Shown here: piece by piece, positions 1-8,485 of the stretch | How the letters are laid out: each line of letters begins with the position of its first letter | Numbering within the stretch: the first letter of the stretch is position 1 | Assembly (NCBI GenBank): GCA_963828015.1 | Contig: CAWHCD010000006.1 | Coordinates: 1,116,001 to 1,180,000 of the forward strand | Reading direction: 5' to 3' | From: CAVPUA01 sp963828015 | Lineage (GTDB): Bacteria > Actinomycetota > Actinomycetes > Mycobacteriales > Jatrophihabitantaceae | Length of the DNA stretch: 64,000 nt | Made by a program: the position numbers and the translations under genes | Notes under the pieces: model-generated | The model's input: only the letters and a program-made list of their open reading frames with translations | Told to the model about the DNA's origin: nothing | Databases searched by the model: none

Positions 1-792
1 CCCGCAGCGAGCGCAGCATCGCGCAAGGCACCGACAAAAAAGGGGCCCAAGGCTGAACCGGCCACGCCGGCCAAGACCAAGCCGGTCAAGGCCAGCCCGG
101 TCGCCGCCACCAAGGACGCCGAGGTCATCGCGCTACCCGATGTCGATCGGGCCGACGGGCTCACCGCCCGCCAACGCACGATTCTGGACGTCATCCACAA
201 CTCGGTGTCCACGCGCGGCTATCCGCCGAGCATTCGCGAGATCTGCGAGGCCGCCGGGCTCTCCTCCACCTCGAGCGTGGCCCACCAGCTCGTCGTCCTG
301 GAGAAGAAGGGCTACCTACGTCGCGACGCCAACCGGCCCCGTGCCGTCGACGCGCGCTCCTCGGCCGACTCCTCCGGAGCCGACGGCCGCCCGAGCGCCG
401 ATGTCACTACCGGCTCGGCACCCGTACTGGTCCCCGTGGTCGGGCGAATCGCGGCCGGCGGCCCGATCCTGGCCGAGGAAATGATCGAGGACGTGTTCCC
501 GCTGCCCCGCGCGCTGGTCGGCGAGGGAACGCTGTTCCTGCTGCGGGTCAGTGGCGACTCGATGGTCGATGCGGCCATCGCCGACGGCGACTGGGTCGTT
601 GTGCGCCAGCAGCAGGTGGCTGAGAACGGCGACATCGTCGCCGCCCTGCTCGACGGTGAGGCGACCGTCAAGACCTGGCGGCGCCGCGACGGTCACGTCT
701 GGTTGCTGCCGCACAATCCGGCCTACTCGCCCATCAACGGCGACGAAGCCACCATTCTGGGCCGCGTCGTCACGGTGCTGCGAAAGGTCTGA
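1..792 (+). CDS. lexA: SOS repressor LexA, 5' end cut by the window edge
   Basis: LexA represses SOS genes and cleaves itself when RecA filaments form. The reading frame is open from base 1, so the start lies upstream of the window. A winged-helix DNA-binding segment begins at the codons for TARQRTILDVI and continues through GYPPSIREICEAAGLSS. The cleavage Ala-Gly pair (RIAAGGP) is at about 454-459, the catalytic Ser (SGDSM) at 559-561 and the catalytic Lys (TVKTW) at 670-672, so the S24 peptidase domain is complete. Ahead of the HTH is an unusual Lys/Pro/Ala-rich tract of at least 45 residues. The 3' end overlaps the convergent PAP2 gene by 23 bases. A matching operator lies in front of recA at 12156-12169. 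Function is certain; only the start is unknown. Confidence 0.96.
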   Translation, partial: PAASAASRKAPTKKGPKAEPATPAKTKPVKASPVAATKDAEVIALPDVDRADGLTARQRTILDVIHNSVSTRGYPPSIREICEAAGLSSTSSVAHQLVVLEKKGYLRRDANRPRAVDARSSADSSGADGRPSADVTTGSAPVLVPVVGRIAAGGPILAEEMIEDVFPLPRALVGEGTLFLLRVSGDSMVDAAIADGDWVVVRQQQVAENGDIVAALLDGEATVKTWRRRDGHVWLLPHNPAYSPINGDEATILGRVVTVLRKV

Positions 793-1483
793 CACCGCGG
801 GGATAGAGCCGGTCGATCAACAGGATCAGCCCGAACCGCAGCACGATCGCGACGCAGATCGCGGCGATGAAGTCACTGATCCAGTGATAGTCGAGCAGCG
901 TCATCGAGACTACGACGGCTATCGGCGCGACCCAGGCCACCGCGGTCAGGGTCGAGCGGATCCAGGTCGGCACCGGCACCCGGTCGGCAATCGTGGCCAG
1001 CAACCACCACAGCACCGCGGCGTTGACCAGGTGCCCGGACGGGTAGGACTCGCCCGCCGAGGTGTGCAGCAGGTCCACCGGCGGTGCGGTGCGACCAGTC
1101 GCGTCCTTGAACGCGTACACCACGACGAAGATCGCGATGAGCGCTACGACGTAGAGCACTACCGGCCGCGGCGATCTGTCGCGCCAACACAGGTAGGCCA
1201 CGATCGGAGCGCTGACACCCAGCACGGTGCCGCGCTGGCCGAAGAGGGTGAAGGCGTAGATGAGCGGCTTGACCGTGCGATGACGCAGATCCCACCGCAC
1301 CATCTGCCGCGAGATCGAATGATCAAGGTGCGCGAGCCAACCGCCGTGCAACACGTCAAGCGTTACCGGCACCAGAATCAGAGCGGCCAGGACGGCCAAC
1401 CACCAGGGCGGAATCCCGGCGCGAATACGCGAGGACGACGCGCGGTCGGTACGCGCCCGCGGCGCGAGCGGCATCTGCCTCAA
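770..1483 (-). CDS. PAP2-family membrane phosphatase
   Basis: This is a 237-residue integral membrane protein of the phosphatidic-acid phosphatase type 2 family, which removes phosphate from lipid phosphates or polyprenyl pyrophosphates at the membrane. The three family motifs are visible: KDATGR at residues 126-131, PSGH at 148-151, and a third motif with His200 and Asp204 (DYHWISD). The usual Arg after the Ser of motif 3 is replaced by Met. Several hydrophobic segments surround the motifs. The start overlaps the stop of the upstream tatA by four bases, so the two are probably translationally coupled. The substrate cannot be told from sequence; undecaprenyl pyrophosphate recycling is possible. 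Confidence 0.85.
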   Translation of the reverse strand: MRQMPLAPRARTDRASSSRIRAGIPPWWLAVLAALILVPVTLDVLHGGWLAHLDHSISRQMVRWDLRHRTVKPLIYAFTLFGQRGTVLGVSAPIVAYLCWRDRSPRPVVLYVVALIAIFVVVYAFKDATGRTAPPVDLLHTSAGESYPSGHLVNAAVLWWLLATIADRVPVPTWIRSTLTAVAWVAPIAVVVSMTLLDYHWISDFIAAICVAIVLRFGLILLIDRLYPRGVRPFAAP

Positions 1484-1806
1484 TCAGTGCTGGGCGGCGC
1501 CGGCGGCGTCGAGGCCACCGCCGGCGGGGCAACGGTCGGCGGAACCGAGGCGGGCGGTACCGGGGCCGGTGTGCTGGCGTAGGGATTGGCACCGTACGGG
1601 CTGTCGGTGGGGACGACGTTGGGCGTCTCACCGGTCGCGGAGGTGCCCCGGGCGGCATCGTCCTGGGACATGCCCTTCATCTCGGTCTTGAAGATGCGCA
1701 GCGATCGAGCCACCGAGCGGGTCATGTCGGGCAGCCGCTTGTAGCCGAACAGGGCCGCCACCACGACGGCCAAGATAATCCAATGCCAGGGCGCGTCTAA
1801 CCCCAT
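1480..1806 (-). CDS. tatA: Twin-arginine translocase subunit TatA/E-like
   Basis: This 108-residue protein has the classic TatA layout: one N-terminal transmembrane helix (residues 5-20), a hinge with FGYKRLPD, then an amphipathic helix (SVARSLRIFKTEMKGM). A long Pro/Ala/Thr-rich tail follows to the C-terminus. TatA oligomers form the channel that exports folded proteins with Tat signals, and at least one such substrate is encoded at 59770. No tatB or tatC is nearby. It is the first gene of a two-gene unit with the PAP2 phosphatase. The family is clear, but whether it is the main TatA or a paralogue is not. Confidence 0.85.
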   Translation of the reverse strand: MGLDAPWHWIILAVVVAALFGYKRLPDMTRSVARSLRIFKTEMKGMSQDDAARGTSATGETPNVVPTDSPYGANPYASTPAPVPPASVPPTVAPPAVASTPPAPPSTD

Positions 1807-1848
1807 TGCCCACCTCCGGAAATCACCTTCAGCACACGGTACGCCAAG

Positions 1849-3291
1849 CTACTGGCCGAATGCCTGCAGCGAGGCCGCCAGCGCGGGATGCACCCGCGCG
1901 GTGACGAGGGTGCCGTCCGCGGTGTGCTCGGACTGCAGGATCTGGCCACGGGAGTGCAGCCGCGCCAACAGGTCGCCGCGGGTGTAGGGCAGCAGGACGG
2001 TCAGCTCGACGTCCGGACGAGGCAGTCGGGCCTGGATCAGGGCGCGGAGCTCCTCGATCCCCTCGCCCGTCTGGGCCGAGACGAACAGTGCATCCGGGTC
2101 CAGGCGCGACAGCCGGGCCAGCGTCTCGGGATCGGCGGCGTCGACCTTGTTGAAGACGAGTTGCTCGGCCCCGCGAAGGGCGCCGATCTCGCCCAGCACC
2201 ACCCGGACGGCGCGAATCTGGGCCTCTGGGTCGGCGTCGGCCGCGTCGACTACATGCAGGATCAGGTCGGCGGCGGCGACCTCCTCCAGCGTCGAGCGGA
2301 AGGCCTCGATCAACTGGGTCGGCAGGTGACGGACGAAGCCCACCGTGTCGGCCAGGGTGTAGACGCGCCCGTCGGCGGTCTCGGCCCGGCGCACGGTCGG
2401 ATCCAGCGTCGCGAACAGAGAGTTCTCGACCAGCACCCCGGCGTCGGCGAGACGATTCAGCAACGAGGACTTGCCGGCGTTGGTGTATCCGGCGAGCGTT
2501 ACCGCCGGGATGCGCGCCGCGCTGCGTCCGCTGCGCTTCACGTCGCGGGCGGTCTTCATGGCCGCGATCTCGCGGCGCAGCTTGGCCGTCCGCGAGTTGA
2601 TCCGGCGCCGATCGATCTCGATCTTGGTCTCACCCGGGCCCCGGCCGCCGATCCCGACCCCGTTGGCGGCCCGGCCACCGACCTGACGCGACAGCGACTC
2701 GCCCCAGCCCCGCAGCCGCGGCAGCAGGTACTGCAACTGGGCCAGCTCGACCTGGGCCTTGCCCTCCTTCGAGCGCGCGTGCTGGGCGAAGATGTCGAGA
2801 ATCAGGGCGGTACGGTCGACCACCTTGACCTTGACGACGTTCTCCAGCTGCCTCAGCTGGCCCGGGGTCAGCTCGCCGTCGCAGATCACGGTGTCGGCGC
2901 CCTCCGCACTCACCACGTCGCGCAGCTCCTTGGCCTTGCCCGAACCGATGTACGTGGCCGGATCGGGGCGGTCACGGCGCTGAATGAGCCCTTCGAGGAC
3001 CAGCGAGCCGGCCGTCTCGGCCAGTCGAGCGAGTTCGGCCAGGGAGTTCTCCGCGTCGACCAGCGTCCCGCTCGTCCAGACCCCGACCAGCACAACCCGC
3101 TCCAGCCGCAGTTGGCGGTACTCGACCTCGGTGACGTCGACCAGTTCGGTCGACAGACCGGCAACGCGGCGCAGCGCCTGGCGTTCCTCGAGTTCGAAGG
3201 ACCCGTCACTGCCGTCGAAGTGCTCGTCGAGCTCGATCGGATTGCGGCGAGCGCTCGGCTCGGGGAATGGATCGGTGGCAGGTGAGGTCAT
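1849..3291 (-). CDS. hflX: Ribosome-associated GTPase HflX
   Basis: HflX is a GTPase that binds the 50S subunit and splits stalled or hibernating ribosomes. The 480-residue length is typical of actinobacteria. The N-terminal HflX domain contains the Gly-rich linker GIGGRGPGETKIE near residues 213-225. The G domain follows with P-loop GYTNAGKSS (268-276), DTVGF (315-319) and NKVD (about 381-384). It stands alone on the minus strand, 45 bases downstream of dapF. HflX belongs to the ClgR regulon in Corynebacterium, but no convincing ClgR operator is visible in front of this copy. Confidence 0.96.
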   Translation of the reverse strand: MTSPATDPFPEPSARRNPIELDEHFDGSDGSFELEERQALRRVAGLSTELVDVTEVEYRQLRLERVVLVGVWTSGTLVDAENSLAELARLAETAGSLVLEGLIQRRDRPDPATYIGSGKAKELRDVVSAEGADTVICDGELTPGQLRQLENVVKVKVVDRTALILDIFAQHARSKEGKAQVELAQLQYLLPRLRGWGESLSRQVGGRAANGVGIGGRGPGETKIEIDRRRINSRTAKLRREIAAMKTARDVKRSGRSAARIPAVTLAGYTNAGKSSLLNRLADAGVLVENSLFATLDPTVRRAETADGRVYTLADTVGFVRHLPTQLIEAFRSTLEEVAAADLILHVVDAADADPEAQIRAVRVVLGEIGALRGAEQLVFNKVDAADPETLARLSRLDPDALFVSAQTGEGIEELRALIQARLPRPDVELTVLLPYTRGDLLARLHSRGQILQSEHTADGTLVTARVHPALAASLQAFGQ

Positions 3292-3336
3292 CGTGTCCTC
3301 AATCCTGACACGGATCCAGCCGTCGCCGCGAGCGGT

Positions 3337-4173
3337 TTAGCCCAGAGCGTGCGTCAGCCAGTCGGCATCGACGTCCAGATCGGCGACCAGCACCGCCGGC
3401 CCGCACAGCTCGACCTGGCCGGTGGCCGAGAAGCTGACCCAGCACGTCCCGCCGGGCACGTCGACCTGCCAGCGCTCGCCGGCCGCGGCCGCCGGGGCCA
3501 GCGCGACAACCGCCGCACAGATGCCGGTGCCGCAGGAGCGCGTCTCGCCGACGCCGCGCTCATGGACCCGCATGGCCAGCCGTCGCTCACCGGTGCGCAC
3601 GACGAACTCGACGTTCTGCCCGGTCGGCAACGCCGGCACGACCGATGGGGCGACGCTGAGATCGAGCCCCCGCAGGTCCTGTTCGGAGTCCAGGCTCACG
3701 ACCACGTGCGGGTTGGGGATCTCCAGCGCCTGCCCGAGGCCGTGCCGGGCCCCGACCCCGACGCGTGGGGAGACCTCGAGATGCGTGGCCGTCCCCATGT
3801 CAACGGCGATATTGCCGTCGCCCTCGAAGCGCACCGACCGCGGCCCGCCCCGGGTTGCGACGACCGTGCGCTCCCCGACCAGCCCCTCGCGCTGCAGCCA
3901 GCGAGCGAAGACCCGCACGCCGTTGCCGCACATCTCCGCGATCGAGGCATCAGCGTTGCGATAGTCCATGAAATACGGCGCGTCCTGCCCGGTGGCGGCC
4001 GGATGGCGATCGCTGCGCACGATGCGCAGGACGCCGTCCGCGCCGATACCGGCGCGCCGGTCACACAGCGCGCGAACGAGCGCGTCGGTGAGGTCGAACT
4101 CGCCGTCGAGGTCGGGCAGCAGCACGAAGTCGTTCTCGGTGCCGTGCCCCTTCACCACCCGCAGCGAGCTCAT
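3337..4173 (-). CDS. dapF: Diaminopimelate epimerase DapF
   Basis: DapF interconverts LL- and meso-diaminopimelate, the last step before lysine and peptidoglycan cross-link synthesis. The 278-residue protein keeps both catalytic cysteines: Cys82 in EMCGNGVR and Cys214 in RSCGTGIC. A longer reading frame continues upstream to 4365, but that part lies over miaA. The ATG at 4173, which overlaps the miaA stop as ATGA, gives MSSLRVVKGHGTENDF, the normal N-terminus. It is coupled to miaA as in mycobacteria. Other diaminopimelate genes in the window are dapA at 25260 and dapB at 38865. Confidence 0.97.
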   Translation of the reverse strand: MSSLRVVKGHGTENDFVLLPDLDGEFDLTDALVRALCDRRAGIGADGVLRIVRSDRHPAATGQDAPYFMDYRNADASIAEMCGNGVRVFARWLQREGLVGERTVVATRGGPRSVRFEGDGNIAVDMGTATHLEVSPRVGVGARHGLGQALEIPNPHVVVSLDSEQDLRGLDLSVAPSVVPALPTGQNVEFVVRTGERRLAMRVHERGVGETRSCGTGICAAVVALAPAAAAGERWQVDVPGGTCWVSFSATGQVELCGPAVLVADLDVDADWLTHALG

Positions 4174-5084
4174 AGCTCCAGGGTAGAACGAGCGGTCGCT
4201 GCGGCGGCGGCGATCAGATCGGCCCGGGCCGCATCGAGCCAGACCACGCGCGGATCGCGGCGGAACCAGGACCGCTGCCGGCGCACGAAGCGCCGGGTCG
4301 CCCGGACGGTGGTGGCCTGCGCCTCGGCCAGGTCGCCCACCAGCTGCCCATCGGCGTCCAGGCACGGCAGCAACTGGGCATAGCCCAGGGCCTTGCCCGC
4401 GGTCGGGCTCTCCCGCAGGCCGAGCGGTAGGAGCGTACGGATCTCCTCGAGCAGCCCGGCCTGCATCATCCGCTGTACCCGCAGTTCCACCCGTTCGTCG
4501 AGATCGGCACGATCCAGGGCGAGCTGCAGGCAGTCATAGATCGACTCGAACGGCGGCATGGTCGCGATGAACGGCTGACCGGTCAGCTCGATCACCTCCA
4601 GGGCCCGCACGATGCGCCGCCCGTTCGTGGGCAGGATGGCCGCGGCGGCGGCAGGATCCAGCACGGTCAGCCGCCCGTGCAGCGCGGCCGAGCCTTGGTC
4701 CTCTAGCTCGGCGTACAGGCGCGCCCGGATCGCCGGTGACTCGCCCGGGAACTCCAGCCGGTCCAGGGCCCCGCGCAGGTACAGTCCGGATCCCCCGACC
4801 AGGATGGGCAGCGCCCCCCGGGCGTGGATCTGGGCGATCGCGGTCCGGGCCATCGATTGGTACTCCGCGACCGCCGCCGACTTGGCCAGCGGCCAGACGT
4901 CGAGCAGGTGATGGACGATCCCACCGCGCTCCGCGGCGGGCAGCTTGGCGGTCCCGATGTCGAGCCCGGCGTAGAGCTGCATCGAGTCGGCGTTGATGAT
5001 CTCTCCGCCGAGCAGCTGGGCCAGTGCGACGCCCAGGTCGGACTTGCCCGTGGCGGTCGGACCGACGACGGCGAGGACCTTCAC
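4170..5084 (-). CDS. miaA: tRNA dimethylallyltransferase MiaA
   Basis: MiaA adds a dimethylallyl group to A37 of tRNAs that read codons beginning with U, the first step toward ms2i6A; MiaB at 7019 does the second. The 304-residue protein opens with the P-loop GPTATGKS (residues 8-15), followed by the substrate-binding motif INADSMQLY. It ends with the Arg-rich RRFVRRQRSWFRRDP segment typical of the family. Both ends overlap neighbours by four bases (LigB-like gene upstream, dapF downstream), so the three form one operon. Confidence 0.97.
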   Translation of the reverse strand: MKVLAVVGPTATGKSDLGVALAQLLGGEIINADSMQLYAGLDIGTAKLPAAERGGIVHHLLDVWPLAKSAAVAEYQSMARTAIAQIHARGALPILVGGSGLYLRGALDRLEFPGESPAIRARLYAELEDQGSAALHGRLTVLDPAAAAAILPTNGRRIVRALEVIELTGQPFIATMPPFESIYDCLQLALDRADLDERVELRVQRMMQAGLLEEIRTLLPLGLRESPTAGKALGYAQLLPCLDADGQLVGDLAEAQATTVRATRRFVRRQRSWFRRDPRVVWLDAARADLIAAAAATARSTLEL

Positions 5085-5770
5085 CCGGTGCCCAACCAGG
5101 ACGCGACGAAGTAGCCGACCCCGAACGGCGCACCCGCGTAGTAGGAGGTGGCCCGGAATCGCCCGCCGAGCAGCGTCCCGGCCAGCTGCCAGGTCGGCGC
5201 GCCGGCCGCGAGCAGTGTGCCGCCGAGCGTGAGATCCAGGCCGGCCAGGCTGGCAGCATCGGCCGAGGAGAGCGCGTCGGCCACGGTGGCGTCGAACGCC
5301 TCCGCCCGCTCGTCGAGGTAGCCCGGCGCCGCCGTCGAGCGCCGGGCGCTGCCGTCGCCGAGTACGAGCAACGCGACCCGATCGTTGTTGACCAGCTCGG
5401 TCAGCTCACCGAGGGCCAGGCTGTCGGCGAAGGCGTTGGCGACCCCGAACGCCGCGGTGGGAACCGGGCTGTCGCGCAGCACATAGGCCCCGATCGTCAA
5501 GGACAGCGGGAGCTCGACCGCGCCCCCCCGGCCGAGGTCATAGTGAACGTCCAGGCCGTACGGAAGCAGGGTGCCCGTCACGTCCGCCGGATACCGGGTG
5601 TTCTCCGGCGCCGCACCGATCAGCACCAGGCGCTCGGGTTCGGTGTCGAGAATGTCGGCAATCGCCAACGGGACGGCCGAGCGCATACCCGCCAGTTCCT
5701 CGTCGGCTCCCGGGCCCAACGCCGGCACCAGCAGGGGCGGATGAGGCACGAATGCGGCAGCGGTGATCAC
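5081..5770 (-). CDS. LigB-fold protein (class III extradiol dioxygenase subunit B-like)
   Basis: This 229-residue protein begins with AAAFVPHPPLLVPALG, the metal-site-like N-terminus of the LigB fold. Actinobacteria conserve such a protein upstream of miaA and dapF, for example Rv2728c of M. tuberculosis. The first His sits in the PHPPLL motif, but the full set of dioxygenase iron ligands is not obvious, so catalysis is uncertain. The four-base overlap with miaA shows co-translation. It is divergent from the DUF349 gene, with only 56 bases between the two starts, so both promoters lie in that gap. Function is unknown in the family. Confidence 0.75.
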   Translation of the reverse strand: MITAAAFVPHPPLLVPALGPGADEELAGMRSAVPLAIADILDTEPERLVLIGAAPENTRYPADVTGTLLPYGLDVHYDLGRGGAVELPLSLTIGAYVLRDSPVPTAAFGVANAFADSLALGELTELVNNDRVALLVLGDGSARRSTAAPGYLDERAEAFDATVADALSSADAASLAGLDLTLGGTLLAAGAPTWQLAGTLLGGRFRATSYYAGAPFGVGYFVASWLGTG

Positions 5771-5826
5771 CTCCGCAGGCTAACCGGCTGCCAACACTGG
5801 CCCGCTCTCGTGTCTAATGGCTTGTC

Positions 5827-7014
5827 ATGAGCTCGGACTGGGGACGAATCGACGCCGACGGCACCGCCTATGTGCAGACGCCGAACGGTGAGCGAGTGGT
5901 CGGTTCCTGGCAGGCCGGTGACGCCGAGGCCGGTCTGGCCTACTACGAGCGCCGCTACGAGGACCTGGCTACCGAGGTCACCTTGCTGGAACTTCGCTTC
6001 GCTTCGGGCGCCGGTGAGGCCGCCGCCACCCGGACCCAGGCCCTGGCCCTGCGCGAGCAACTGCCGACCGCGGCCGCCGTCGGCGACTTGGCCAGCCTGG
6101 TGTTTCGCCTCGACACCCTGCTGGCGGGCGTGCAGCAGAAGGCGGCCGCCGACACCGCCGCTCGCCAGGCCGCGCGCGCGGAGGCGATCGCGGCCAAGGA
6201 GCGGCTCGTCGCCGAAGCCGAGCAAATCGCCGAGTCCTCGACCTCCTGGAAGTCCGCCGGTGATCGGCTGCGCGCGATCGTCGACGAGTGGAAACTCATC
6301 AAGGGGGTGGACCGCAAGACCGATGAGGTCTTGTGGAAGCGCTTCTCCAGCGCTCGTGATGCCTTCGGCAAGCGTCGGGGCGCCCACTTCGCCCAGCTCG
6401 ACGTAGAACGGGGTTCGGCCAAGGCGATCAAGGAAGGGCTGGTCCAGCGCGCTGAGGAGCTGGCCGAGTCCAGCGACTGGAAGCAGGCCGCCGACGACCT
6501 CAAGTCACTGATGGCGCAATGGAAGGCCGCCCCGCGCGGCGCGCGGGACGTCGATGACGCGCTCTGGGCCCGCTTTCGCGCCGCGCAGGACAAGTTCTTC
6601 CGCCGTCGCTCGGAGGTGTTTGCCGAGCGCGACGCCGAGCAACTGCAGAACCAGCGCGCGAAGGAAGAGCTGATCGCCCAGGCCAAGGCGATCGACATCA
6701 GCGATCCGCGGGCGGCCCAGAGCGCGATACGCGACCTGCAGTCGCGCTACGACGAGGTCGGCCATGTCCCGCGCGATGCGATGCGTCGCCTAGACGATGC
6801 GATGCGGGCGGCGGAGCAGCGCGTGCGCGACGCCGCCGACGACCAGTGGCGCCGCGGCAGCCTGGACTCCAATCCCTTCCTCAGTCAGCTGCGCGAACGG
6901 CTGGCCGAGGCGGAGGCCAAGCTGGAACGGGCACGCAAGTCCGGCGATCCGGCCCGGATCGCCAAGGCGGAGGCCGAGGTCGAGCAACGCCGGGCGTTGC
7001 TGCCCTCGTCCTGA
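5827..7014 (+). CDS. DUF349 domain protein, coiled-coil rich
   Basis: This is a 395-residue, strongly helical, charged protein. It has repeated DUF349 units such as SWKSAGDRLRAIVDEWK and DWKQAADDLKSLMAQWK. Each unit has a Trp-rich helix followed by a DEVLWKRFSSARDAF- or DDALWARFRAAQDKFF-type segment. The family is widespread in actinobacteria and its role is unresolved. The C-terminal 60 residues are a coiled coil (LREREAEAKLE-like heptads). It is cytoplasmic, with no signal peptide. It ends four bases before the convergent miaB. The DUF349 assignment is firm; the function is not known. Confidence 0.85.
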   Translation: MSSDWGRIDADGTAYVQTPNGERVVGSWQAGDAEAGLAYYERRYEDLATEVTLLELRFASGAGEAAATRTQALALREQLPTAAAVGDLASLVFRLDTLLAGVQQKAAADTAARQAARAEAIAAKERLVAEAEQIAESSTSWKSAGDRLRAIVDEWKLIKGVDRKTDEVLWKRFSSARDAFGKRRGAHFAQLDVERGSAKAIKEGLVQRAEELAESSDWKQAADDLKSLMAQWKAAPRGARDVDDALWARFRAAQDKFFRRRSEVFAERDAEQLQNQRAKEELIAQAKAIDISDPRAAQSAIRDLQSRYDEVGHVPRDAMRRLDDAMRAAEQRVRDAADDQWRRGSLDSNPFLSQLRERLAEAEAKLERARKSGDPARIAKAEAEVEQRRALLPSS

Positions 7015-7018
7015 GCGC

Positions 7019-8464
7019 TCAGCTGGTCGGCGCCGGGCCGATCGTGAGCAGTTTCGCTCCCGTCGGCGGGCCGGCCGGCGACTCGGCGGCCGCGGTCCCC
7101 CGCCACCGGCGGACGTCGATGATCGGTGCGTCGGCGACCAGATGGTGCGGGGCGGCGTAGGTCACCGTCGAACTGACCAGGTCGCCGGCATCGAGGGTCA
7201 GTCCACCGGTCGCGACGTGCACGAGCCGTCCATCGCGCGAGCGCCCCGAGACCCGACCCGTGGCGCCGTCCTTACGTCCCTCGCCCCGGCTGACCAGGAC
7301 CTGCACGGGGCGCCCGATCAGAGCCCGCCCCTCGTCCCAGGCGATCTGATCCTGCACTTCGATGAGTCGCTCGTAGCGCTCCTGAACGACGGGCTTGGGC
7401 ACCTGGCCGTCCATCAGTGCGGCCGGGGTACCCGGGCGGGGCGAGTACTGGAAGGTGAACGCGTTGGCGAAACGGGCGGTCCGCACGGCCTCCAGCGTCT
7501 GCTCGAAGTCGGCCTCGGTCTCACCCGGGAAGCCGACGATTATGTCGGTGGTGATCGCGGCGTCGGGCATCGCCGCCCGCACCCGATCGATGATGCCCAG
7601 GTAGCGCTCGCGGCGATAGCTACGACGCATAGCTTTCAGGATGCGATCCGAACCGGACTGCATGGGCATGTGCAACTGCGGGCAGACGTTCGCGGTCTGC
7701 GCCATCGCGGCGATCACGTCGTCGGTGAAGTCGCGCGGATGAGGGCTGGTGAAGCGGACCCGCTCCAGTCCGTCGAGTTCACCGCAGGCCCGCAGCAGCT
7801 TGCCGAAGGCCAGGGGGTCCCCGAACGCCCGCCCGTAGGAGTTGACGTTCTGGCCCAGCAGGGTCACCTCGAGCACGCCGGTATCGACGAGGGCCGCGAT
7901 CTCGGCCAGTACGTCACCAGGCCGGCGGTCGGTCTCGACGCCCCGCAGGCTGGGCACGATGCAGAACGTGCAGGTGTTGTCGCACCCGACGGAGATCGAG
8001 ACCCAGGCCGAGTGCGCCGATTCTCGACGTGACGGCAGGTCGGAGGGGAAGTTCTGCAGCGCGTCGAGGATTTCGACCTGGGCCTCGGCGTTGTGCCGCG
8101 ATCGCTCCAGCAGCACCGGCAGGCTGGCCAGGTTGTGGGTGCCGAACACGACGTCGACCCAGGGAGCCCGGTCGAGCACCGCCGCGCGGTCCTTCTGGGC
8201 CAGGCAACCGCCGACGGCGATCTGCATGCCCGGGCGCTCCTGCTTGGCGGGAACCAGGTGGCTCAGGTTCCCGTACAGCCGGTTGTCGGCGTTCTCGCGA
8301 ACCGCGCAGGTGTTGAATACGACCAGATCGACCGCGTTGCCGGCGTCCTCCGCGGCCCGGACATAGCCGGAGGCCTCCAGAAGCCCGGCCAGTCGTTCGG
8401 AGTCATGGACGTTCATCTGACAGCCGTAGGTACGGATGTCATAGGTGCGCGGTGAGCTGCTCAT
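7019..8464 (-). CDS. miaB: tRNA-2-methylthio-N6-dimethylallyladenosine synthase MiaB
   Basis: MiaB is a radical-SAM methylthiotransferase that adds the 2-methylthio group to i6A37 made by MiaA. The 481-residue protein has the UPF0004 domain with Cys15, Cys53 and Cys87 for one 4Fe-4S cluster, and the radical SAM motif CDNTCTFC (Cys161, 165, 168) for the second. A C-terminal TRAM domain follows. It starts 22 bases downstream of the rny stop on the same strand. RimO at 20504 is its paralogue that acts on a ribosomal protein. Confidence 0.96.
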   Translation of the reverse strand: MSSSPRTYDIRTYGCQMNVHDSERLAGLLEASGYVRAAEDAGNAVDLVVFNTCAVRENADNRLYGNLSHLVPAKQERPGMQIAVGGCLAQKDRAAVLDRAPWVDVVFGTHNLASLPVLLERSRHNAEAQVEILDALQNFPSDLPSRRESAHSAWVSISVGCDNTCTFCIVPSLRGVETDRRPGDVLAEIAALVDTGVLEVTLLGQNVNSYGRAFGDPLAFGKLLRACGELDGLERVRFTSPHPRDFTDDVIAAMAQTANVCPQLHMPMQSGSDRILKAMRRSYRRERYLGIIDRVRAAMPDAAITTDIIVGFPGETEADFEQTLEAVRTARFANAFTFQYSPRPGTPAALMDGQVPKPVVQERYERLIEVQDQIAWDEGRALIGRPVQVLVSRGEGRKDGATGRVSGRSRDGRLVHVATGGLTLDAGDLVSSTVTYAAPHHLVADAPIIDVRRWRGTAAAESPAGPPTGAKLLTIGPAPTS

Positions 8465-8485
8465 GTCCGATCCAGAGTACGGAAG

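Noticed and set aside
3292..3336. CGCCGCGAGCG as ClgR operator for hflX
   Set aside because: It misses the central A and the WWS end of the consensus, and GC-rich DNA yields such near-matches often.
4174..4365. N-terminal extension of dapF
   Set aside because: The added residues lie wholly inside miaA and have no resemblance to DapF; the ATGA overlap start is the family start.
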